NCBI GenBank assembly: GCA_964561925.1
Contig: CAZLRW010000007.1
Span: 1-64,000, forward strand
Origin: SZUA-430 sp964561925
GTDB taxonomy: Bacteria; Pseudomonadota; Alphaproteobacteria; Micropepsales; Micropepsaceae
DNA length: 64,000 nt
Direction of reading: 5' to 3'
Positions 18,564-27,829 of this stretch are shown piece after piece; the stretch's first letter is position 1; each line of letters opens with the position of its first letter. The position numbers and the translations under genes were made by a program. The notes under the pieces were generated by a model, which was not told the DNA's origin, searched no databases, and worked only from the letters and a program-made list of their open reading frames with translations.

Positions 18564-20003
18564 CTAGCGAACCATGTCCATGTTCGTCCGCCAAGACTGC
18601 GCGGTGCCCAGTCCCAAAAGCGCCGCGTACGCGATGGCGACGGCTGGGACCTGCAGGCTGAAATCCACCGCTGCATGCACGCCGACGACGACCGACGCCG
18701 CAAACCCGACCGCCGGATAGACGCGGTCGCGCCGCCGCCGCAGACAGCCTGCAAAGCACATCCCGGCAAGCAGGATCGGGCTTGCGATGAACGCGGCGCC
18801 CGCCGGCAAGCCGAGATCGGCGAGCGTTTCAAGCAGATCGTTGTGCGCCTCGTCCACGTAGCCCACGACCGAACCATCGGCGAAAAACGGGTAGTAACGC
18901 TCATAAGCGCCGAACCCGTGGCCCGTCAGCGGCGCTGCCGCGATCGCTTCGATCGTCGACTGCGCCAGTGCCGCGCGCGCGCTGTCGTTCACACCCTCCG
19001 CCCCGACGCGGCCGAAAAGCGGATCGGCGCTGAGCGCGGCGGCGACACCCAGCACGGCGACCAGAAGCGCAGCCATCGCGCGCTGACCCGATTCCTCGCC
19101 GCTGTTCCACCGCTTGCCGACGCCGAGCGCCACGATAAGCGCGACGGTACCGATCAAGAATGCGATCACGCCGCCACGCGACTGCGTGAACAGCAGCGCC
19201 GAGAGCACGACGACGGCCGCCGCAAACAACAGCGCATTCTTGCCGGTCAGCGCTGTCGCCATCGTGCGGGCGAGCACCTTACCCCCGCGATCCCACACCA
19301 CGGACTGCCGCAGCGTCTCGACGAAGAGGCCTAGCCCCGCAAGCGCCCCCAGCGCCAGGAACGTCGCGAAGTGGTTCGGATTGATGAAGGGTCCAGCCAT
19401 GCGTCCGGACTCGGGCTTCGCATCGGGCATCAGCCACGACTGGAAGTCGAACTGCGAATGAAAGCTCGCGATCGCACCCAACGCATAGACGAACGCGATC
19501 ACGACGAAGCCGCCGAGCAACATGCCGGCCCGCGCGCGGTCGCGGCCGAGTTCGAAGGCTATCACGAACGCGGCGATGCTGAGGCCCGCCGCGAAGATTC
19601 CCTGACGCGTCAGCTCCGGGTCGACGGAAACGAACGCCCCAGCCCCGAACCCAAGCGCGTTCGACGTCATCTGCCATACCGGATGCGCGAGCCATTTGAG
19701 GTCGACGGCTTGGCTCAACAGCGACAGATCGAGCGACTGAAACGCCGCCCATCCCATCGCCCCGAACATCAAAAGTGCGGGCCAGGTCAGCCGCCGGGTC
19801 AACGGCGTCGCGAGCGCGACACCCGTCATCGCAGCACCCGCCCAAGCGAAGAGAATGGCGCCGAGCCCAAGCCCCAACACCAACTCCGCCCACGGCCGGT
19901 TCGATCCATAGGGGAACGGCGCCCAGGCGAGTACGATCAAGAAGCCCGCAAGCAGTACCGTTTCCGGCCGCGGCAGCTCTACGCGGTCGTCGTCCTCGTC
20001 CAT
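18564..20003 (-). CDS. O-antigen ligase / Wzy-type polymerase family membrane protein
   Basis: 479 residues with about 11-12 hydrophobic helices. The Wzy_C signature region is present: a transmembrane segment with TQSRGGVIAFL, and the periplasmic loop GHGFGAYERYYPFF...DEAHNDLLETLADLG. Proteins of this family either polymerise repeat units or ligate glycans onto lipid carriers; sequence alone does not decide. It is divergent from the nucleotide-sugar dehydrogenase at 20100 and lies far from the main exopolysaccharide locus, which has its own family member at 52740-53999. A separate glycan or LPS role is therefore possible. Confidence 0.83.
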   Translation of the reverse strand: MDEDDDRVELPRPETVLLAGFLIVLAWAPFPYGSNRPWAELVLGLGLGAILFAWAGAAMTGVALATPLTRRLTWPALLMFGAMGWAAFQSLDLSLLSQAVDLKWLAHPVWQMTSNALGFGAGAFVSVDPELTRQGIFAAGLSIAAFVIAFELGRDRARAGMLLGGFVVIAFVYALGAIASFHSQFDFQSWLMPDAKPESGRMAGPFINPNHFATFLALGALAGLGLFVETLRQSVVWDRGGKVLARTMATALTGKNALLFAAAVVVLSALLFTQSRGGVIAFLIGTVALIVALGVGKRWNSGEESGQRAMAALLVAVLGVAAALSADPLFGRVGAEGVNDSARAALAQSTIEAIAAAPLTGHGFGAYERYYPFFADGSVVGYVDEAHNDLLETLADLGLPAGAAFIASPILLAGMCFAGCLRRRRDRVYPAVGFAASVVVGVHAAVDFSLQVPAVAIAYAALLGLGTAQSWRTNMDMVR

Positions 20004-20099
20004 GTGTTAACCGCCCCGCTTGCCTTGACAGAGGGGGGCGCCGGCGTCCCTATGCGCGCCCAACGAAGCGGTTGCGCGACCAACAACGGACCACACGGG

Positions 20100-21377
20100 A
20101 TGAGCGAGCGGATTGCGGTCATCGGCCTCGGCTACGTGGGGCTGCCCGTCGCGCTTGGGTTTGCGGCGAAGTTCCCCGGCACGATCGGCTTCGATATCGA
20201 TCAAGCGCGCGTCGAGGCGCTCGCCCGCGGCGAAGATTGGACCGGCGAAACCTCGCGCGAGGAACTCAAAGCCGTTCAACTCAACTTCACGCATCGCGAG
20301 GACGACCTCAAAGGCGCGGATGTCTTCATCGTTTGCGTGCCGACCCCGATCGACGATCAGAAACGGCCCGATCTTCGCCCGCTCCGCAGCGCTTCCGAAA
20401 CCGTGGGGCGCGCGCTCAAGCGCGGCACCATCGTTTGCTACGAATCGACCGTCTATCCCGGTCTAACAGAAGACTTTTGCGGACCGATACTCGCGCAGGT
20501 TTCGGGCCTGAGCCAAGGTTCGGATTTCAGGCTGGGCTATTCGCCGGAGCGTATCAACCCTGGGGACAAAGAACATACCCTCGAGCGGATCGTCAAAGTC
20601 GTTGCAGGTGAAGACAAGGCGACCGCCGCAACTCTGGCGCGACTCTACGGTGAGATCGTGCAGGCCGGCATTCACGTCGCCCCGTCGATCAAGGTCGCGG
20701 AAGCTGCGAAGGTGCTCGAGAACACCCAGCGCGATTTGAACATCGCGCTGATGAACGAACTCGCGCTGATCTGCGACCGGCTCGACATCCGCACGATGGA
20801 TGTGTTGAAGGCGGCGCGCACGAAGTGGAACTTCTTACCGTTTTCGCCCGGCCTTGTCGGCGGGCACTGCATCGGCGTCGATCCCTATTACCTGACCACG
20901 AAGGCGGAGACGTTGGGCTATCACCCCGACGTCATTTTGGCGGGCCGGCGCATCAATGACGGTGTCGGTGCGTTCATCGCCCAGCGCCTCGTGCGCTTCT
21001 TGAGCCGCAATGCGACGCCGCTGAGCGACGCACGGGTCGCGATCTTGGGCCTCACATTCAAGGAAAACGTTTCCGATACGCGCAACAGCCGCGTGCCCGA
21101 TATCGTGCGCGAGCTTGAGAACTTCGGCGTCAAAGCGACGGTCAGCGATCCCAAGGCGCGGGCGGAAGATGCCGTGCACGAATACGGCATCGCGCTCACC
21201 GACATCGCGCAGGTCAAGAACCAGGACGCGCTTGTCCTCGCGGTGCCGCACCGCGAGTATCTCGCCGCACCGGCAAAGTTGTTCGAACGGTTGAAGCCGC
21301 AAGGCGTGCTGATCGACGTGAAGTCGGTCATCGATCCCGCTACGGTGCCCAAGGGTGTGACGTATTGGAGCCTCTGA
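20100..21377 (+). CDS. nucleotide-sugar dehydrogenase (TviB/WbpA-like)
   Basis: 425 residues from the ATG at 20100; the frame stays open far upstream, but only antisense to the preceding gene. The Rossmann motif GLGYVGLP is at the N terminus, followed by YESTVYPG, YSPERINPGD and the catalytic cysteine in GGHCIGVDPYYL. These features place it in the UDP-glucose/UDP-N-acetylhexosamine 6-dehydrogenase family; the central block resembles the TviB/VipA/WbpA branch acting on UDP-N-acetylhexosamines. It would supply uronic-acid precursors for surface polysaccharide. The promoter should lie in the 96-base divergent gap. Confidence 0.9.
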   Translation: MSERIAVIGLGYVGLPVALGFAAKFPGTIGFDIDQARVEALARGEDWTGETSREELKAVQLNFTHREDDLKGADVFIVCVPTPIDDQKRPDLRPLRSASETVGRALKRGTIVCYESTVYPGLTEDFCGPILAQVSGLSQGSDFRLGYSPERINPGDKEHTLERIVKVVAGEDKATAATLARLYGEIVQAGIHVAPSIKVAEAAKVLENTQRDLNIALMNELALICDRLDIRTMDVLKAARTKWNFLPFSPGLVGGHCIGVDPYYLTTKAETLGYHPDVILAGRRINDGVGAFIAQRLVRFLSRNATPLSDARVAILGLTFKENVSDTRNSRVPDIVRELENFGVKATVSDPKARAEDAVHEYGIALTDIAQVKNQDALVLAVPHREYLAAPAKLFERLKPQGVLIDVKSVIDPATVPKGVTYWSL

Positions 21378-21458
21378 GGGCCGCCTTAACGCTACGCGCG
21401 CATTGAAATCGCCGGTCGGGCCGCCATACTCCCCTGACTATCCGGGGGAGTTCCAAGA

Positions 21459-22976
21459 ATGGCCGAGGCTAAAGCGCGTTTGGGCTGGGGTGCGCGGGTG
21501 CTCAACGCGATCGAATGGGCGGGCAACAAGCTGCCCGATCCGGTGACGCTGTTCGTCATGGCGATTTTCGCCGTCATCGGCCTCTCCTGGTACTACGCCG
21601 CGACCGGGCTCAGCGTCATTCATCCCGGCACCGGCAAGGAAGTCGTCGCGGTCAGCCTGCTCGACGTGGAGCAGGTGCGCAGGCTCTTCATCGACATGAC
21701 GAAGGTGTTCGCGGAGTTTCCGCCGCTCGCCCTCGTGCTCGTGATGATGATCGGCGTCGGCGTGGCGGAGCGCTCCGGCCTCATCGCCGCGGCGCTGCGC
21801 GGCGTGGTGCGGGCGACACCGGCCTCGCTCTTGACCGGCGCGATCGTGTTCGCGGGCGTGATGTCTTCGCTGGCGGCGGACGCGGGCTATGTCGTCCTGG
21901 TGCCGCTTGCGGCCGCGATCTACGCGGCGTCGGGCCGCCATCCACTCGCGGGTCTCGCCGCGGCGTTTGCAGGCGTCGCCGGCGGGTTTTCTGCGAACCT
22001 TCTCGTGACGCCGCTGGACCCGCTTCTCGCCGGCCTCACGCAAGCCGCGGCGCAGATCATCGAGCCTACGCGCGAGGTCAAGGCGACCGCAAACTATTTC
22101 ATGATGATCGCGCTGGTGCCGTTGTTCACGGCGGTCGGCTGGTGGGTCACGGACCGCATCGTCGAGCCGCGGCTGACCGGGCATACGCCGTGGCAGCTGC
22201 CGGGCGGCGCGCACACGCATGAACTCAGCGACCTCGAGAAGAAGCGAGAGCGGCGGGGCTTGTGGCTGGCGGGCTTGGTCGCGCTCGTACTGATCGGCGT
22301 GTTCACGTGGCTGAGTTCGGGGCCCGGCATGCCGTTCCGCGGCGACGACGGATCGATCGATCCGCTGCTGCGCTCGCTGGTCGCGATCCTATTCGTGTCG
22401 TTCCTGTTGTGCGGCCTCGCCTACGGCATTGGTGCGGCGACGATCGCCAGCGACAAGGACGCGGTGAAGATGATGAACGCCGCACTCGGCGAGATGGGCG
22501 GCTATATCGTGCTCGCGTTCTTCGCGGCGGTGTTCATCGCGCTCTTCAACTGGTCGAACCTCGGCGTCATCATGTCGGTGAACGGCGCGGAAGGTTTGAA
22601 GAGCATGGGCTTCGTCGGGCTGCCGCTGATGGTTGCGATCATCTTCGTGGCGGCGGGGATCAACATCTTCATCGGCTCGGCGTCGGCGAAGTGGGCGATC
22701 CTGGCGCCCGTGCTGGTGCCGATGCTGATGCAGCTTGGCATTTCGCCGGAGTGGACGCAGGCCGCCTACCGGCTCGGCGACTCGATGACGAACCCGATCA
22801 CGCCGCTGCTCGCCTACTTCCCGCTGATCCTGATCACGGCGCAGCGCTATGTGCCGAACGCCGGCATCGGCTCGATGGTGGCGCTGATGCTGCCCTATTC
22901 GATCTGGTTCGGCATCTCGTCGACGGCGCTGTTCGCCGCCTGGTTCGCCTTGGAGATTCCGTTGGGACCGGGGTAG
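21459..22976 (+). CDS. AbgT family transporter
   Basis: 505 residues with about 12-13 transmembrane helices. Family blocks include AGNKLPDPVTLF at the N terminus, LAADAGYVVLVPLAA, GGFSANLLVTPLDPLLAGL and NIFIGSASAKWAILAP. E. coli AbgT imports p-aminobenzoyl-glutamate, while other members export sulfonamides, so direction and substrate are open here. No folate-hydrolase gene (abgAB) is adjacent. The TGGGGGGAGTTCC-like purine-rich stretch before the ATG (gggggagttccaaga) is a plausible ribosome-binding site. Confidence 0.92.
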   Translation: MAEAKARLGWGARVLNAIEWAGNKLPDPVTLFVMAIFAVIGLSWYYAATGLSVIHPGTGKEVVAVSLLDVEQVRRLFIDMTKVFAEFPPLALVLVMMIGVGVAERSGLIAAALRGVVRATPASLLTGAIVFAGVMSSLAADAGYVVLVPLAAAIYAASGRHPLAGLAAAFAGVAGGFSANLLVTPLDPLLAGLTQAAAQIIEPTREVKATANYFMMIALVPLFTAVGWWVTDRIVEPRLTGHTPWQLPGGAHTHELSDLEKKRERRGLWLAGLVALVLIGVFTWLSSGPGMPFRGDDGSIDPLLRSLVAILFVSFLLCGLAYGIGAATIASDKDAVKMMNAALGEMGGYIVLAFFAAVFIALFNWSNLGVIMSVNGAEGLKSMGFVGLPLMVAIIFVAAGINIFIGSASAKWAILAPVLVPMLMQLGISPEWTQAAYRLGDSMTNPITPLLAYFPLILITAQRYVPNAGIGSMVALMLPYSIWFGISSTALFAAWFALEIPLGPG

Positions 22977-23003
22977 CGCAGCCGGCGCGCGGAGGCGTTT
23001 GAC

Positions 23004-23507
23004 ATGGACATAGGCCCAGGCCTCGACGCGTTCACCGGAAACGTCTTGACCTTGATGAATGTGCCTCCACCGGAACCGGCGACCGCCCCCAACGGTCTGC
23101 AGGGACTCTCTGATGGTCTGTTTCAGCTGTCAGAACGAATTCAACTCTTATTTCGAACCATGATCGTGTCGGCGCCGGCGATTGCCAGCATGATCTTGTT
23201 GTGGGCGGGTTTGCGTTGGCCCGCGTTCGGCCGATCGCCGCGTTGGAACACGATCGCTGCAATTCCGTTGGCGATCGCGTCGTCGCTCGTCGTGCCGTTC
23301 TTGGTGAGCACACTCGGCGATGTCGAGACCAGCCGCGATATACACCTTGGTCTCTACGCATCGTATGGCTTGGTGGCTGTCGCGCTTACCTTTCAGTTGG
23401 TGGCGCGCGGTTCGTTTTCACTCGGCCGCGCGGCTGGCATTGCCGTTGCCGCAATGACTGTGCCCACGATTCTGCTTGTCGACCGGTATTGGCAGAGTTC
23501 TTCCTGA
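23004..23507 (+). CDS. hypothetical membrane protein
   Basis: 167 residues. A polar N terminus of about 50 residues (Pro-rich around PPPEPATAP) is followed by four hydrophobic segments at roughly 52-70, 82-103, 113-130 and 137-155. A GGAGG-type site lies just before the ATG, and the gene follows the AbgT transporter by 27 bases on the same strand, so the two may be co-transcribed. I do not recognise the family. Confidence 0.6.
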   Translation: MDIGPGLDAFTGNVLTLMNVPPPEPATAPNGLQGLSDGLFQLSERIQLLFRTMIVSAPAIASMILLWAGLRWPAFGRSPRWNTIAAIPLAIASSLVVPFLVSTLGDVETSRDIHLGLYASYGLVAVALTFQLVARGSFSLGRAAGIAVAAMTVPTILLVDRYWQSSS

Positions 23508-23514
23508 GCGGGCG

Positions 23515-24459
23515 TCAGCCCGCACCCTTCCGTCTTTCGAACGCGATCGTGGCGGCGAGGCCTTGCTCGAACGGCGTGGCGTCGCTCCAGAACCGCTTGG
23601 CGAATTTCGACGCGTCAACGACATAGGGCCGGTCCCACTGAAAGCGCATTTCGGCGAGTTCGCGCACTTCCGGCACGAAGAGACCGACGATCGGCGCGAG
23701 GAAGCCCGGCAACACGGAGATACGCGGCGCAGCACCGATTTGCGCCGCCGCGATCGTCATCAGCTCACGCAGCGTCTTTGTCGGCGCGTTGGGCACATGC
23801 CAAGCTTGGCCGTACGCGTCGTCCGGCGCGTCGATCAACGTGACGAGCGCGCGGGCAAAGTCCGGCACGTAAGTGAAGTCGTGCGGCTGATCCGGCGGAT
23901 AGGGGGCGAGCGCGCTCTTGCCCGCCACCAATCGTCCGACGCCTTGCGTCGAGAGAACGGAGGTCGGCACGTCGGGGCCATAGAAGTCGGACGCACGCAC
24001 GGCGACGGCGCGCACGCGGCCGGCCGCATGCGCCTCTTGCCAAAGACGCGTGATCTCCGCGCGCACGCGTGGCTTCGCGCCGTAACTCGTCAGCGGCATG
24101 CTTTCCACGAGCGGCTGCGTCTGCGGACCGTACATGTAGAGATTGTCGGCAAAGACGAAACGCGCACCCGCCGCCGCGCTCGCGTTGAGCAGATTGCGCA
24201 TCACGATCGGCCAGACGCGCGTGTAGACATGCGAGCGGTAGGGCACGCCGACCGTGCAGACCACGACGTGGGCGCCGGCGCACACGCGGGTTGCGGCATC
24301 GCCGTCTTCCAGGTTGGCCGTCACAAACGCACTGCCCGGCGGTTGGCCCGCGGGCCTATGGCGCTGCGCGATCGTCACGGCGTCGCCGCGCCCGACCAAC
24401 AACGGCGCCAGCGCCCGTCCGACCGCGCCGTAGCCGGCAATAACGATCCGCTTGGCCAT
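23515..24459 (-). CDS. NAD-dependent epimerase/dehydratase family protein
   Basis: 314 residues from the ATG at 24459, preceded by aggacaaggg. The extended-SDR nucleotide motif is atypical but clear (IVIAGYGAVGRALAPLL). FVFADNLYMYGPQ replaces the usual Ser-x-x-x-x-Tyr-Gly block, so the catalytic triad is incomplete and it may be a reductase-like or NAD(P)-binding regulatory member. PDFARALVTLID and HVPNAPTKTLREL are later family blocks. The substrate is unknown. Its stop lies 8 bases from the convergent membrane-protein gene. Confidence 0.75.
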   Translation of the reverse strand: MAKRIVIAGYGAVGRALAPLLVGRGDAVTIAQRHRPAGQPPGSAFVTANLEDGDAATRVCAGAHVVVCTVGVPYRSHVYTRVWPIVMRNLLNASAAAGARFVFADNLYMYGPQTQPLVESMPLTSYGAKPRVRAEITRLWQEAHAAGRVRAVAVRASDFYGPDVPTSVLSTQGVGRLVAGKSALAPYPPDQPHDFTYVPDFARALVTLIDAPDDAYGQAWHVPNAPTKTLRELMTIAAAQIGAAPRISVLPGFLAPIVGLFVPEVRELAEMRFQWDRPYVVDASKFAKRFWSDATPFEQGLAATIAFERRKGAG

Positions 24460-24571
24460 CCCTTGTCCTTGCGCGCAGCTTTTGATGAGACTTGGGCGCG
24501 TTCCCATAGGAGATCAATGGCCCTGCGGCCTATTGAGTTCCGTCACAGAAGATTCAAAGCAAGGCTGACCG

Positions 24572-25084
24572 ATGCCCCTGCCCTACACGCTTCCACCGCT
24601 CGACCTGTCGGCGCCGCTCGACCGCCATCGCGCGCGGGTGAAGGCGGAGTGGATCGACGGCAACGGGCATATGAATGTCGGTTACTACGTCGTCGCATTC
24701 GATCAGGCGACCGACACGTTGTGTGAGCAGCTGGGCGTTTCGTGGGATTACACGCGCCGCAACCTGGGCATGATCTTCGTTCTCGAAGCCCACGTCACCT
24801 ACGATCGCGAGCTTCTGCCGGAGGCGCCCTTTCGCGTGACGACGCAGATCCTGGACCACGACGCGAAGCGCCTGCACTGCTTCCATGAGATGTATCACGC
24901 TGAAGAGGGTTTCCTCGCGGCGACGAACGAGCTCATGATCATGCATGTCGACTTTCAATCGCGCCGCAGTGCTCCCTGGCCCGAAGAGACCGCCCAGCGT
25001 CTCGCTGCCATGGCCGAAGCGCACGCGAAGCTGCCGCGTCCGGCGAATGCCGGCCGCGTGATCGGCCTCAGAAAGCGGGATTGA
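24572..25084 (+). CDS. hot-dog thioesterase family protein
   Basis: 170 residues. The conserved N-terminal block EWIDGNGHMNVGYYVVAFDQ is that of 4HBT-like thioesterases, close to those encoded with carnitine dehydrogenase (betainyl-CoA thioesterases). FVLEAHVTYDRELL and RLHCFHEMYHAEEG follow the fold. It probably hydrolyses a short acyl-CoA; no carnitine genes are next to it, so the substrate is not defined. It is convergent with the cupin gene ending at 25089. Confidence 0.8.
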   Translation: MPLPYTLPPLDLSAPLDRHRARVKAEWIDGNGHMNVGYYVVAFDQATDTLCEQLGVSWDYTRRNLGMIFVLEAHVTYDRELLPEAPFRVTTQILDHDAKRLHCFHEMYHAEEGFLAATNELMIMHVDFQSRRSAPWPEETAQRLAAMAEAHAKLPRPANAGRVIGLRKRD

Positions 25085-25088
25085 CCTC

Positions 25089-25574
25089 TCACGCCCCATG
25101 CACGATCACCTTGCTCGCGTCGAGCTTCTGGCTTGCGCAAAGCGCGCGATAGACGTTGAGCACCGTCGGTGCGTCGAGCACGCTCGTGATGTTGCCCTTG
25201 TCGTCGAGGTTGATGTTGGCGCCGTAGATGGCAAACCACACGACGGTCTCGCCCAACTGATCCTTCGGCGTCGTCAGCGTGTGAACCGAACCCGCAGGCT
25301 CGAACAGATAGGAGCCCGGCGTGTTCACGACGTCGGGATACTCGCGGTAGAACCAGCGCCCCTTCTCCGTCACCGCGAACACCGGCCCGGTGTGCCGGTG
25401 CGTCTCGATCTCGTAGCCGGGCTGAAACTTGGCGCGCAGCACCCAAAGCCCTTGCGTCAAATCCACCTGCAACAGCTGGAGTGCGACCTTGTCGCTGACG
25501 GTCACGAACGGCGCATCGGCGATGCCGATGTGCTCGGCCGCTTTCGGCAAGGTCATGGCTGGGGCTTGAGACAT
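25089..25574 (-). CDS. cupin, 2,4'-dihydroxyacetophenone dioxygenase-like
   Basis: 161 residues from the ATG at 25574, which has AAAGGA before it. A single cupin barrel shows metal-ligand residues in the YEIETHRHTGPVFAVTEKG block and a C-terminal His in GSVHTL. WFYREYPDVVNTPGSY resembles 2,4'-dihydroxyacetophenone dioxygenases and related anti-sigma-factor ChrR-like cupins. It probably binds iron or zinc; the substrate is unknown. The AraC gene lies 34 bases upstream on the same strand, which suggests co-transcription. Confidence 0.75.
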   Translation of the reverse strand: MSQAPAMTLPKAAEHIGIADAPFVTVSDKVALQLLQVDLTQGLWVLRAKFQPGYEIETHRHTGPVFAVTEKGRWFYREYPDVVNTPGSYLFEPAGSVHTLTTPKDQLGETVVWFAIYGANINLDDKGNITSVLDAPTVLNVYRALCASQKLDASKVIVHGA

Positions 25575-25608
25575 TCGATCAGGTCCTTTCAGGAACGCGT
25601 GCGGGAAT

Positions 25609-26583
25609 TCAGTCGGCGGGCGGTGGCGGTTGCAACACCTGCCGCCGCCACGTTGCGGGCGGCGCGCCGAGTTCGCGCTTGAACGCGCGCGTGAAGGCGG
25701 CCTCGGATTCGTAACCGATGTCGAACGCGATCTGGCCGATCGAGAGCCGCCCTTCGCGCAGCTTGTGTGCCGCAACTTGCATGCGCCAGCCGGTCAGGTA
25801 GCTCATCGGCGGCTGGCCGATCAGCGCGGTGAAGCGGTCCGCAAACGCCGACCGCGAGAGGTTCACCGCTCCGGCCAGATCTTCCGCGGTCCACGCCCGC
25901 GCGATTTGCGTATGCATGAGCGCGAGCGCCTTGCCCACCATTGGGTCGCGCAGGCCCGCCAGAAAGCCCGTGCGCTCCGGCGGCATCGTCGCGAGGTAGC
26001 GGCGAACGGTTTCGACGAACAAGAGTTCCGACATCTTGGTCAGGATCGTCGCCATACCCGGATCGCCGCTTGCAAGGCCGCGCGCGCCGAAGCGGAAAGA
26101 CTGCGCCATCCACTCGCCGCCGGGCGTGCCCTTCGCGGTAAAGGTCAACACCGGCGGCAACGCGGCGATCAAAGGTTCAAGCTGAGCGTCACCGCCCAAG
26201 AAGCCGCAAATCATGGTGCACGGCGCGCCGCCGCCGCCGTGATCGATTGTGGGAAGGCCCACGCCCTCCGGCTCGCGAATGATGTCGCCGGCGGGGATCG
26301 CTTGCTGGTTCAGGTCGCTGCCGAGGCGGTGCAACTGATTTCGCGACAGAAGAATGACGTCGCCTTCGCTCGCCTCGCGCGGCGGCTCGCCATCGGCGGC
26401 GACGATGCAGCGCCCTTCAAGCACGAAGTGAAAGCACATCACGAACGCCGGCGGCGCCATATAGGGCGCGCAGATCTCGGGCGTCACTTGACCCAGGATG
26501 CACCAGGGCGCGGTGAACCGGGCGTCCAAGAACACGCCGCCCGTGAGGCCAACGACGCGCAAAACATCGGAAAGAGCGTCCAT
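25609..26583 (-). CDS. AraC family regulator with cupin_6 sensor domain
   Basis: 324 residues from the ATG at 26583 (MDALSDVLRVVGLTGG), the usual start in this group; another start lies five codons upstream. Residues 1-190 form the cupin-like AraC_binding_2/cupin_6 domain (FTAPWCILG, DVILLSRNQLHRLG). Residues about 210-315 carry the two helix-turn-helix motifs (DLAGAVNLSRSAFADRF; IGQIAFDIGYESEAAFTRAF). It probably controls the downstream cupin gene and possibly the divergent MAPEG gene across the 114-base gap. Confidence 0.88.
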   Translation of the reverse strand: MDALSDVLRVVGLTGGVFLDARFTAPWCILGQVTPEICAPYMAPPAFVMCFHFVLEGRCIVAADGEPPREASEGDVILLSRNQLHRLGSDLNQQAIPAGDIIREPEGVGLPTIDHGGGGAPCTMICGFLGGDAQLEPLIAALPPVLTFTAKGTPGGEWMAQSFRFGARGLASGDPGMATILTKMSELLFVETVRRYLATMPPERTGFLAGLRDPMVGKALALMHTQIARAWTAEDLAGAVNLSRSAFADRFTALIGQPPMSYLTGWRMQVAAHKLREGRLSIGQIAFDIGYESEAAFTRAFKRELGAPPATWRRQVLQPPPPAD

Positions 26584-26697
26584 ATGTGACGGACTCACAC
26601 CCGCCCGGCGGCTTGGTCAAGAGGACCGGCGTCACAATCATTCAGCCCGCGCGTCATGACGTCTAGATGTCCGCCCGTTACACGCGGGAACACGCAC

Positions 26698-27126
26698 ATG
26701 ACGACGCCGCTTTGGGTTCTGCTCGCCTTTGCCGTTTGGACGCTTGTCGTCCTCATGGTCGGCGTCGGCATTCGCCGCTGGAGCCTGATTCTCACGGGCC
26801 GGGCGCAGCTCACCGACTTTCCGGCCGATGTTGCGCACGGCAGCACGGCGTACCGCCGCGCCATGCGGGCGCACGCGAACTGCGTCGAGAATTTGCCCGT
26901 GTACGGCGCCGTCGCGCTGACCGCCACTGCCGCACACGCCTCGTCCTCGCTGCTCGATGCGTTGGCGCTCATTTTTATCGGGGCGCGGATCGCCCAGACG
27001 CTTGTGCACACGTTGTTCGTGGAGACCAACGCGACGGTCCTTATCCGCTTCCTGCTCTTCTTTGCTCAAGTCATCGCCATGTTCTGGATGGCGGCGGAGG
27101 TCGCGAACCACGCGGCTCGTTTGTAA
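26698..27126 (+). CDS. MAPEG family membrane protein
   Basis: 142 residues from the ATG at 26698 (MTTPLWVLLAFAVWT). Four transmembrane helices surround the family core RRAMRAHANCVENLPVYG, which carries the Arg, Asn and Glu that bind glutathione in MAPEG proteins. Bacterial members are membrane glutathione transferases or of unknown activity. It is divergent from the AraC gene and 33 bases upstream of osmC, so a small stress-related unit is likely. Confidence 0.88.
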   Translation: MTTPLWVLLAFAVWTLVVLMVGVGIRRWSLILTGRAQLTDFPADVAHGSTAYRRAMRAHANCVENLPVYGAVALTATAAHASSSLLDALALIFIGARIAQTLVHTLFVETNATVLIRFLLFFAQVIAMFWMAAEVANHAARL

Positions 27127-27159
27127 GACCCTTCACCTTTCACCGAGGAGTAAAGACCT

Positions 27160-27720
27160 ATGTCAACTGCACTTGCTAACAAGATCGTCAACGGCGTCGA
27201 TGTGACCGCGCTCGAAAACACCATCGACGCCGTCAAGGGCAACGCCAAGATCGCCAAGTTCAATTTCCGCCTCACGAACAAATGGATGGGCGGCGACAAG
27301 AACCGCTCGACGATCAAGGAGTTCACCGGCGCGCTCGAGGAACAGCGCACCGGCGCCAAGCAATTCGTCTTCGACAACGGCCAGCACCAAGTTCTGCTCG
27401 GCCACGACGAAGCGCCGAACCCGGTCGAGTGGCTGTTGCACGCGCTCATCGGCTGCATGACGACGACGACCGCCTATCATTCGGCGGCGCGCGGCATCGC
27501 GATCGAGGCGATCGACTCGCAGATCGAAGGCGATCTCGACCTGCGCGGCTTCCTGGGCCTTAGCGACGAGGTGCGCAAAGGCTACAGCGCCATCCGCGTG
27601 CGCATGCGCGTGAAGACGAAGGCCGACGCGCCGACGATCAAGGCGATCACGGGCATGTCGCCCGTTTTCGACGTCGTCTCGCGCTCCGTGCCCGTCGCCG
27701 TCAGCGTCGAGACTTATTGA
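27160..27720 (+). CDS. OsmC family protein lacking the second cysteine
   Basis: 186 residues, preceded by a strong gaggag site. The OsmC/Ohr-like fold is shown by LGHDEAPNPVEWLLHALIGCM, holding the first reactive Cys, and by the C-terminal PVFDVVSRSVPV block. In thiol peroxidases of this superfamily the second redox Cys sits in a CPV-like motif; here that place reads MSPV and the protein has only one cysteine. It is thus probably not a classical two-cysteine peroxidase; a one-cysteine mechanism or another role is possible. It follows MAPEG. Confidence 0.87.
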   Translation: MSTALANKIVNGVDVTALENTIDAVKGNAKIAKFNFRLTNKWMGGDKNRSTIKEFTGALEEQRTGAKQFVFDNGQHQVLLGHDEAPNPVEWLLHALIGCMTTTTAYHSAARGIAIEAIDSQIEGDLDLRGFLGLSDEVRKGYSAIRVRMRVKTKADAPTIKAITGMSPVFDVVSRSVPVAVSVETY

Positions 27721-27829
27721 AGTGAGCGCGGCCGGTTCAGAAACAGTACCGCATCAGTTCAGTTTCAGAACTGGCCGCATCCGCCCCAAGAATTGAAACT
27801 CTTGCGATGTGAAAAGGGTTGAGGGAGCC

